Assembly: GCA_905160935.1 (NCBI GenBank)
Contig: CAJHZI010000431.1
Location: 2,636,001 to 2,700,000, forward strand
Reading direction: 5' to 3'
From: Enchytraeus crypticus
Lineage: Eukaryota > Annelida > Clitellata > Enchytraeida > Enchytraeidae
DNA length: 64,000 nt
Positions within the stretch are counted from its first letter, which is position 1. Each line of letters opens with the position of its first letter. The notes under the pieces were generated by a model. The model saw only the letters and a list, made by a program, of their open reading frames with translations, did not search any database and was not told the DNA's origin. A program made the translations under genes and the position numbers. This document shows positions 21,129 to 31,600 of this stretch, one piece after another.

Positions 21129-21169
21129 AGAACATTCCCAGCACACTGGGGAGAAGTGAAGTGCGACAA

Positions 21170-21300
21170 TGAAGATAACGAGAGAAGAGAGATGAGAGAA
21201 TGAGAAAGAGAGAGAGAGAAGATAGCGAGAGAAAAGAGAGAGGGGAGAGAAATGAGAGAGAGAAGATGGTGAGAGAAAAGAGAGAGATAAGTGAAATGAG
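21170..21300 (+). repeat. GA-rich tract in the reductase 3' UTR
   Basis: Imperfect GAGAGA/GATGAGAGA repeats starting about 40 bp after the stop. Transcribed strand is purine-rich. Confidence 0.85.
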
Positions 21301-21879
21301 ATCTAGACAACATACTACTTACCACTGATGATCTTCGATATTAATTCTCTTTTTTTGTTATTTTTTGGTTTTGAGGTTTTAACAATTGAACAATTCTGTA
21401 TCTCTCTGTTGACTACCTGATGGCAGGTCCATGACAAAGCTTTTCCAGTTTTCTCTGTCACCTGTCTGGTCTCTCTATAGTTAATTTACTAATTTGCTTT
21501 CAACTTGCCTAATAGTCCTAGACTCCTTGTTCAGATTTTATATCTCTTTGTCTTCTTTTCACAATATTTCCCCTTTAACCTTCTTTTAACATTTATGTAA
21601 ATACGACTTTTTTTCTTGTTGTTATGTCCTAAATCAGTATACTTGCTTTTTGTAATGGTAATACTACAATTTGTAATTATAATAATATTATGACAATTAT
21701 TTCTATTGTGTTGGTTGAAGAATATAAATTCATTTCAAATTCAGTTTTTAAAGTAAAACACAATTGTACTGATCAGTGTTCTTGTCATGCAGGAGTAGCA
21801 TAATATTATCTTATGATCTTTGAACGAATTTTCTAGATTTTGTTATTTACCATTTATTTACATTTGTTATTTACTTAGT

Positions 21880-21985
21880 ACCATCTTTTTGCTCACTGGC
21901 TGGTATTTGTCTCAATAGTGCTCGATGTTGTCATGGACGATGGTAGCACTCCAATTGTTAATATTATTATTATTAATTATTTTAG
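21880..21985 (+). repeat. Dispersed repeat (GTGCTCGATGTTGTC family)
   Basis: Copy with CTCAATAGTGCTCGATGTTG, GGTAGCACTCCAATTGTTAA and an (ATT)n tail. Confidence 0.6.
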
Positions 21986-22074
21986 ACTAATATACTGTTC
22001 ACTGTACTGTTTAATAAAATACGGGATATGCAATTAATTGTTGCGATCATCACGTTAACGTTCTCTTTTTTAAT

Positions 22075-22490
22075 TCACTGGTTTATGGATTTTTGAATTT
22101 GCACCGTTGCTACCTTCTTTTTTATCACTGGCTTGGATTTGACCCAATAGTTCTAGTCGATGACTAGTTCTAGTTGTTTCATAGTATGAGGCTCCCCGTG
22201 TTGTGTCCGGGTTGTTTGAAGAATTGAGCAACCGGTGACTGCACTTATCGTAGAAGGCGACTAAAGCTCTAAGATCCATACCAGCGTCAGAAAGAGCATT
22301 CGGTTGGTGAGCGCCTAGACTCCAGAAAGTGCTAAATAAAAATTTAAACGAATGGAAAAATCTCAAATAGGGAATTGGCTGGTGGTGTGGTCTAGTACAG
22401 AGAGTCTTGTACAGATTTTGAGACAGTCTATTTGTATCACGACCTTGGTTAACTGGGATTCAGGGGAGGAGGATGGTGATGATGATGCTT
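22075..22490 (+). repeat. Two dispersed repeats in tandem
   Basis: 22075-22165 matches the 5' half of the GTGCTCGATG family. 22215-22490 is the best copy of a second family: GTAGAAGGCGACTAAAGCTC, GGTTGGTGAGCGCCTAGACT, then AACTGGGATTCAGGGGAGGA and an (ATG)n tail. Confidence 0.55.
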
Positions 22491-23017
22491 CATAGTATGA
22501 AGCATTTCATATATTTCATGTACCGATTACTTCTGCAACTTCTGCTTCAACTTCGTTGTACTTACAGTATAGTCATGGTAGCAACACCCTGAAACTCGGT
22601 TACTCAGGTTGAATGAATGACAGCGCTGCCACTGAACTTTTTGCAAGATCGCTATGGTTTGGCTTCAAAAATCTAAAGAAGGAATTTACTAATTAATGTA
22701 CTGCCGGGTAGTTTTTGTACTTGATCGGGTGACCTCCTTACCTACCATTTACATGCATCAGTGGGTTGGGAGGTCAGATTTTTCCATTTGTGAGCTTGCG
22801 CCCCCCTTCCCTAGAGTCGTCCATAAATCTGTCGTAGTCTTCAAAGTCTTCACTGGGTAGGCGGGTTAAGTTCCCCATAACCACCTGGTAAATCCCACAG
22901 TGATATACATGTAATGTTCAGCTAAACGGCTATAGCAGCAATAATATAGTTTGGGTGCCATTGCTGGTATGCAATATCAATATTAAATGAGCACTATGTA
23001 TCTATTTACCCATGCAT

Positions 23018-23160
23018 CTGGCTGGAGACAGTGGTGTTGTCGGGAAATAATCAACCGCGGACCAGTGTGTACGGGGTTAAAATTCTGAGCTCTACCGACG
23101 CTGACATCGCTTTCGAGTGAACAAACTAACGTTAACATTAGCTTTACTGGCTTTTATATT
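23018..23160 (+). mobile_element. tRNA-derived SINE, family 1
   Basis: Diverged copy: GGCTGGAGACAGTGGTGTTG, ACGGGGTTAAAATTCTGAGC, CGCTTTCGAGTGAACAAACT, AACGTTAACATTAGCTTTAC. Confidence 0.65.
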
Positions 23161-23559
23161 TCAAAACCGGACGGAGGACTATTATTACTTATTTAAAAAC
23201 TACGTATAGTTTTACAAATATACAGTATATATATGATACACTTCAATTATGATGAACAAGTTAATTGGCTCTAGTTAAATTATGATAAAACGTTTAACAG
23301 CATTAAACTACCTTTTAGTTGAATACATGCCCATCATTATGTAGGCTCGCTCTCTCTCGATCTGCCACCCCCACTAAATCTTTAATTACAAATGGTCTAC
23401 CGACTGTTGAATATTCTTTAACTCTTCAATCTATTTAGATTGTCTAAGTAGCTTGTTGTGTAGATACATGAGCTAGTTAGGTAACTTCATGAACTTTTTT
23501 CATGAAACTATTTGGAAAAGTTGGTATGAAAGAACAAAGTGACAGCTAGTCTGGATCGG

Positions 23560-24342
23560 GACTTACGCGTGCTAATTAAGTAAGTAGTTCCAAAAATGGA
23601 TCTTAGATTTAAATGTGGACAAGTTTAAAGTAATTCACTTTTGGTAAAAATAACCCTAATAAAGTGTATTCTATAAATAATAAGATAGGCTACGGCATGT
23701 AGTGAGTAAGGAGAAGGATTTAGGGATAATATTTAGCCAGGACCTCAAAGTGAGGAAACAATGTACTGTGGCTGTTAAAGCAGCCAATTGGACCTTAATT
23801 AGGACTAATAAAGAGCACATTCAAAAGTAGAGATAAAGACATACTGTTTTAAGTTTGAATAAATAAATCTTTGATTCGACCTCATCTGGAGTATTGTATG
23901 TTAATGTAGAGATCACACAACAGGAAGGGTATTGAGCGTATTGAAGCAGTGCAAAGAAGAGCATTAAGAACTATAATAGGTGAACTATCTAAGGGGATTC
24001 GAAGCATTAGGGTGTAAGGAGAGGATAAGGGCAGTTCAACTGGCAACCCTAGAAACCAGGAGAATTAGAGGCGATCTTATGGAGGTTCATAAAATAATGC
24101 ATGGGCTTACCGATTTAAGAGCAACAGATTTTTTCAAATTTTCCAATAATGGTTTAAGAGGTCATAGCTATAAGTTGTTTAAGCCTAGTGTAAGGACAGA
24201 CTTAGGAAAGTTTTCCTTTTCTCATAGGGTGATTGATAACTGGAACTCTTTTAATGAGAAGATTGTGAATGCGGTGTCGGTGAATAGTTTTAAAAATAAG
24301 CTGGATATTGTAATCATGTATGATTGGGGATTGAAATAAGCC
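23560..24342 (+). pseudogene. CR1/Jockey-like LINE 3' end, decayed
   Basis: The last 119 codons are open (23980-24339) and read ERIRAVQLATLETRRIRGDL, GHSYKLFKPSVRTDLGKFSF, DNWNSFNEKIVNAVSVNSFK, the C-terminus of invertebrate CR1-like reverse transcriptases. Upstream, out-of-frame pieces include KDLGIIFSQDLKV, AAN-TLIRTNK and IERIEAVQRRALR. Frameshifts and stops mark it as dead. It does not belong to the EGKRSRGR LINE family elsewhere in the window. Confidence 0.8.
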
Positions 24343-24344
24343 CT

Positions 24345-25687
24345 TGGCTTTCTTCTCTTATTTGTTCCTGTTACTTATGTTTGACTAAGGATTGAATAAC
24401 GAAAGATGGTAGCAGTTCTGGAAAATTCTGGTATATTTTAAATCGATATTCCTGAAGGCTTGAACCAATTCCCATTAGATCTGATCTCTCAGTAAAATTT
24501 AAGACGTTCAAAGGGCAAATAACATGGGTAATTAACTAAGCTGCCTAATTATAACGAAACACTAGGTATTAAAAGCGATGGATATCATGGTATACAAAGT
24601 TATGCAGTACATGAAGTGGGCCTATAGTAAGATAAATAGTAAAGATATAGAAATAATTCTTCGTTTTAGGAGCACAGATGATGATTGCAATAAAATGTTT
24701 CTAACCTTAATCTTTTGATATTTATCAAATGTGGCCACACTGTGGCACAAGAGCTTGTTCTTGATCAGTTGTAAATTTTAAATGTAAACAATCTCAAAGT
24801 TTTCCTAATTTTCTCTCTTGAAATTTTTTATTCGTCATAAATCAATTTTAATGCAGGATACTTAGAGGCAGGATACTTGATTGTGTGTCAAAATGTGCTT
24901 GTATATTAATTTAACTTGATAAAAATACTCTAAATATTTAAAACCGGCACTAATCATTATTCCAGCGTGCTGCACTATGATGTATTAAAATGTTGGGAGT
25001 AAAATACATTATAGTGTTCATTTCATTACATGTATAATGCTTTTAACTTTAGTCGTTTGATATTTGTAATCATACATGTCACCACGCTGTGGCGTCAGAG
25101 CTTGTTCTTAATCATGTGTTTAATATCGATTTAGTTTGTTTAAGTATTTTCATATATAATTTGTTGATAACACTAGTCGTTTTATTTCAACACGTTTAAG
25201 CCGTAAGACAGTTTGTTGTCAGTTGTCCATATTAACAGTATTTAAAATGTCAGGGATTTTACTCTCTGAGCATCTCAGCCGGGAATTGATTCTAGGATCT
25301 CAAGAACAGGCTTTGAAATTTAATAAATTTCCGGACGTTCTTACAAACTGATTCTTACAGAATCCCAAATTCACAAAGCTTTAGGCATTCTTTAATTTTT
25401 ATAAGCTTTCTATTAATTTCTAACCTCCTTGTATTTTTCTGTTTTCAGGCTTATATGGTATATGATTCTATTAATATTTAGAATTATATTTTAAAGCTTT
25501 TTATTAAACAGAAATTAGTAGTTTAAAATTATCAAAGAATTTGCGTCTCATCATATACTGACTGAAACACTATCATCAATTACCTTATTAAAAGAATTAG
25601 GTAGTTTAGAAGTTTGCACATTTAGGAAATTAATCACAATTTTTTCTAAATATTTTAAGAGTTTTGAGCCAAATATTCCTTTTGAAG
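24345..25687. other. AT-rich spacer before NUP35
   Basis: No coding or repeat signal recognised. Two weakly similar blocks with GCCACACTGTGGCACAAGAG and CACCACGCTGTGGCGTCAGA near 24733 and 25080 suggest an old duplication. Confidence 0.45.
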
Positions 25688-28600
25688 ATGCAGAATATTG
25701 AGCCGATGATGATGGGTTCACCGATCAACCACCCCTCTAGTCCTGGGGGTGGCACTGGTCAGCATGCTGGAGCCTATCTACCCTCCTACCTGATGGGGGA
25801 CACTCAACAGTCGTCAGTATGTATTTTTCTTCTTTGTATTCTTTTACTTTTGCATGCTATTGATTAATCTCAATTGAGATTAATTCATTTTAATTTTATT
25901 TTTTAGATTAATCTGCTACTTTATTTCATCACAAATGACAGCCACAGATAGTATGCATTGCACCACTTTGCTGTTGTTGTTATTTTACAATGGACTTGAG
26001 GATTCCTATAACTGATAAATTATAATCGTCAAATGCAAAACATTTCAATAAAGAGTTGCACCTGAAAAATAAGTGTTACACTGAAAAATCCGCAGAATAT
26101 TCTGTCAGTAGGGCAATTAATTTTGAATTAAACAATTGATTTATTACTATATAAATTGCTTAATTTGAGTTAAATTTGCAATTTATAGCAATTAAAGATT
26201 GATTACCTTTTTTCATCTGTTCAACTAAGCATCATCTACACAGCCTAAATCCTGCCCTAATCTTACACTAAGCACTAACCTAGGACACCCTAGGATATCT
26301 ATCTCTTAGTGCACTGCCTATTGACAGGCCCAAGGCATATACCTCCTCCACATATTTCTATCCTCTGGTTTTCATATCAATATACAAATAAGTTATCCAA
26401 TCAACCAGCAAACAAAGTCTCAGTCTTCCTCTAACCATCCTTCCTTCCATTGTTTCTTCAATTACCTCTCTTAGTATGCCATCTCCTCTCAGTGCATGAC
26501 TAGTCCAGCTCTTTATTCTATTCCTTATCACAATTATCAATTGTCTGTTTATGTGAACCCTATTTAGCACTTCTTCCTTCGTAATACATGTTTCTGATAA
26601 ATATTTCAATTTAAGATAATTTTTTTGTCAACTATAATTTGTATTTCACTAGTAGTGATCAAGTGCAACATAGTGAGACTATTTTATTAATCTCCCTATA
26701 CAGATAATAAAAGTAAATATCTTCAGGTAAACATTTAACTAGTAACACTTACTTAGCATCAAGTGTGGCATGATTATAATCAATTGATTATAATCATAAA
26801 AAAAATTACAATTTGTTTGATTTTTTAAAAGAAAAAAATAAATAAAAAATCATTGTTTTTTGATATTTTAAAAAAATTATAGTGATTTTTTTCAATTTTC
26901 AAGAATTTGCGTAGTAAAAATGTAAAATAAATTCAATTAAAATTTATTAACTTTATTCAACCTGTTAAAGAATGACACAATTTTTGTTAGAAGAGATCAG
27001 TAAACCATTTAATTTTAATCACACTCAAAAAAGTTGCTGACAGGATATTTAAATTTCATTTTTTACATTCAAATGGCATTTGTTAAAATCAACTTCACAA
27101 TTTAAAATCTGCTTTAATCTCCTTCAGTTACTGGCAGTTTAGGATATCTTAATTGCAATGTCAACAAACGGAAGAAAGTTGACAGATATCTGGCGGTATT
27201 TCGATCGAAGGAACAGTCAAAAATATAACATTAAAGCAAGCTGTAGGAAATGTGGGAAGGAAATGCAGGCGGTTCTGCAGAGGATGGAAAAGCATCTTGA
27301 ACTATGAAAAGGCAGTGTAAATGATAAGGCGACAGACATCACATACCCTAAGCGCTGAAAAAGCTGGAAAACTAGCTTTTTTGTACCGTGCACTTAACAA
27401 AGGAAAATAAAACTTCTTACAAAACATTGTAAATCAAACATTGATAGTAATAACTAGACATTTACTCAGTATCTAACCTAATAACCTAAGTAATAGCTAA
27501 TTTTGAATTAGTTACCAGACTAGTCTAAATAGGAAGTTGTTAGGAACCCAGTAGGATAAGACTTAATGTTTACCTTTAGTTTGTTAAGTGTTACTTGTAA
27601 ATCCGTTCTTCATGTTCCTAAATGCCTTTTTAGTGTCTTTTCAATTTATTCTGTATGCAAATAGCTAGTGGTCATAAACTTTCTAGGTATAATAGATTTA
27701 TAACAAGTAATGAAATATTAAGCAACTTTTATAGACAATTGGTCATCTTATCATTCATTTAAGAAAAAATCATAAAAGTTGATTATAATAAAAAAATCAC
27801 TATTATAGTCAAAAAAATCATCCGATTTTTTTTAAGGTAAAAAAATCGGATTTTTTACCAACCCTGCTTAGCATGTATACTGTTATGTGTATTTTGCTGT
27901 ATTAGCTGAATTGAACTAACAATTATAACATTATTCACTTACCTTAATGTCATTGTTTTTGTATTGTCTGAACTGTTCTTTTGTATTGTGGAAATAATAG
28001 ATATAGAAGTTACCAAGCAGATATAATTTATTGTACTGTTCTCTAGCCTGGCGGAGGTCAACGACTCTGGCTAGGAGGAACAAGCCCCCCGAGGGTCCCG
28101 TGTAATCAAAGGAGAAGCATCGTCCCCTCATCCACTGGCACTCCTCATCACATGAACAACACTCGTCTTGATGTCTCATTTGGTGGAAGGTTTGTAATCA
28201 GTATAATACGTTTAAAGGAAAGCAAAACTTCATCAACACATGTGAACACTGATCAGGGTACTTTTTCATAGTCCAAACGGTAATCAGTTTTAAAATGTCC
28301 TGTAATTTAGACATCAGCAATATCTATATCTAGATTGGATGACTTGAATCCTGACGAAAGGCTTGCACTTTGAAATCGACCGGTGCCAGCTGCTGTGTTA
28401 ATCAGCAATTTGGCTGTCAGCTCAATTTGTTTATTGAAGATTTCGTTTACCAAAGGTACGTCTGAAACAATGAGAAATTTTTCTGTCCACTGAAATTTCT
28501 GTTCAAAGAGCCAGTGACACCACTGAGAACGTAATAGAGTTTATACTTGCCTCTCAATTTGTTATATCTTCTATTAGTTATATTGCTTGTAACTGTTGCA

Positions 28601-31600
28601 TTCATTGATGTGCATGATAGATGTGAATATGTTGAATTCTGCCAATTACTATCTGTTGACAGTTTACTCTCAATTTGTTGTTTCTTCTATTAGTTAAATT
28701 GCATGAAACTGTTGCATTCAGTGATGTCCATGATAGATTTTATACGTAGAACTCTGCCAATTGCTATCTGTTGACAGGGAAGCGTTGCTTGGTAACACGA
28801 GCAGGGATAGACCTGGAGCCCCTCCCTCTTTGGGTCTGATGGAGAGCTTCACTGCTGGTTCATCCACCCCTGAAGCTAGCCACTTGAACAATTCTATTCT
28901 CAACCAATCCCTTGGGCCCAGAACAGGAACGAGGGATGTCAATCAACTCAATTGTTCTATTCTTAACCAATCAGTGGGGCCCAGGACAGGAATGAGGGAT
29001 GTCAATCAACTCAACAGTTCTGTTCTTAACCAATCAGTGGGGCCCAGGACAGGAATGAGGGATGTCAATCAACTCAATAGTTCTGTACTTAACCAATCAA
29101 TGGGGCCCAGGACAGGAATGAGGGATGTCAATCAACTCAATAGTTCTATTCTTAATCAGTCACTGGGACCCATCGGTGCTGTTAGGGATGGCAATCAAAG
29201 TGTGTTCAACATATCACACGTCGAGCCATCTTCCCCTTCACATAACGACTCGCTCTACACTCACAGGTTAATAAAATATAAATTCAGTTGTAATAATGTT
29301 GTTAAACTACACCTCTCACATATCTTTCAATGTTACTCATCTGGGTAGAAATCTTACAGGAGCTAAATATTTATGATATTTTAAGATGTTTTTGCTTTTC
29401 ATAAGATGCATTGTTTTTAAAAATAAAGTGCATAATCTAAGTAAATAGCAAGGTCTAATAATAATATAACAATTTAAAGAAAGAGGGTCGTCGAATTAAA
29501 ATTTGTCAACATCCGATTACAATTTAACAACATCATATCAGTGATTTGACTCGAGCAAAAGTCAAGCCATAAGATTTTATTTGCCTTGAAGAAAAATTTG
29601 AGATTTCAAAAGCAAAGGTAAGCCTAAAGATTTTCTAGAAATAAAAGTTAAAGTCAAAAGATTTTTGAAAGTTAAATGATAAAAAACCTTATTTATAAAA
29701 TGTGTAGAAAATTCAACAAAGAAATTGCAAATAACTTTAAACTACTGTTTTTGACCGCTGTGGTAGAAAAAGTTGCCATTATAATATGTCAAAACTATTT
29801 AGAACTGACTTTTTAACATTTTAAAGAAATTGAAAATATAATTTAGTGCTCATTCTTTGAGGCTGACTGTTAAATTTATATTATAACATGTATGCTATTA
29901 GTAAGCATTGGTAATAAACCTATGATTCTCTTAACTCTTCCTTAATCTATTCCTGGATGAATAATAAAGGGAGGGAGTGCTATAACATGCTTTTACTGTT
30001 AACTGTTGGACCATAATATTTATTAACCCACAAATCTGCAGTTATCTCTCTCAGACTAAAGTTCTGCCAAGTTGTAGGACAAAGGTACATATTCATACTC
30101 CTAGTCTGCTGTCACTCTCTATAAAGAACACTCCATAGTTCTTTTCACTAAAGGCTCTGCTTTATCCTTGCCATTAGCTTAGAAATATATTGCGTCATCG
30201 TAAGTGTTGTTTTGCCGCTTTCTTCAATTCTTGCTTTGTAGCCTGTTGTAGTTAACAATATTGCAGTTAACTGTTCTTCTGTCTAGTCGTCTATTAAAGT
30301 CTAATATTCTTATGTGTCCCAGACACAAAACAGGAAAGAAAGCAATTAATTTAGTCTAATCAATGTAAACTATACATTTATATTTGATCAATGTAGGATA
30401 TTATTTGAAAGCTTGAATTTGTGTGAATATTCTACTTTGCTTTAAACTTAATTTGGTTGGTAAAATTTATTTCCTATGTAATTAGTATGGGAGAATCAAT
30501 CAATCAATCAATAAGAGTTTAACGTCCGATTCCTTGCCATAAGGCAATGTCAGGGACGTCATACAGAATGTTGTACGTACAGATAGGCACATTGCTGGAT
30601 TTGGTAATTATGTTTTATTTGTTGCAGTAATCCTGTGTCATTAACATCATCAGATGAGACTTGTGTCACTGTGTTTGGGTAAATATCCTTGCTGCTTGTA
30701 TTTGTTACTTCTCATAAACATACTTATGTATTAGTGTAAAATTTACTAGGCTTTCTGGTTTGGTAGCCGGCTGCCAGTAAGTAATTGTGTGCAATGCTTG
30801 TACAATATTTTTTGTACTAATCATTGACTTGAGACATTTTTGTGATATGTAGTTCACATTAGTTAGTTCACATTCTTCTAAGCACATCTGAGGACCTTCT
30901 AATAACAATGAGTCACTGTATGTAGTTATCTGAAAGTTCTGATAGACATCTGTGCTGGCTACCAATAGTTGAAGCTGTTCTATTAAATATTTTTTGTTTG
31001 CACGGCTACGCACATGACAACTGTATGTGTTTACAAAGTTTCATTAGTCTACTTTGAATGCTGTTGATTTGATTTTTTTAAATTTTTAATTTTGCGCACT
31101 TGCCTAAGTTGAGAGAGATGTGCTTTATAGCCTTATTCGCTTTAGCCATTGTCAGATGAAGAGAAGGAAGTTTACCCTGATTTAATTTATAGTTTGTGTT
31201 GCATGTGTTGCTATGACTGCTATTCTGTAGATTTCCTGCTGCTGCCGCATCATTCATTTTGGAAGAATTTTCACAGTATGGGAACATCGTCAAACATGTG
31301 GTTAGTTCCCTCTTTATACTTAATGCTAGGCTGTGTGGGAATAGCATGAATTAAGATAAGGACATTAAATCAGTCCTGGCGCCTGTGCGTAGAGTATGCT
31401 TAGTTTTGTTAGAGAGAAGCAATGAGCACCATAATGTACTGATATATCTCATGTAGAGATGAGTCATCTCATGTAGACCTGAGTCATCACATGTAGAGAT
31501 GAGTCATCTCATGTAGAGCTGAGTCATCTCATGTAGAGGTGAACATTGAATTGAGATCAAACTGTGCCTTTCCGAATATTTATATACGAAAATAAACCTA

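Noticed and set aside
27931-28179. 82-codon minus-strand ORF
   Set aside because: It is the complement of NUP35 exon 2, whose plus-strand phase fits both neighbours.
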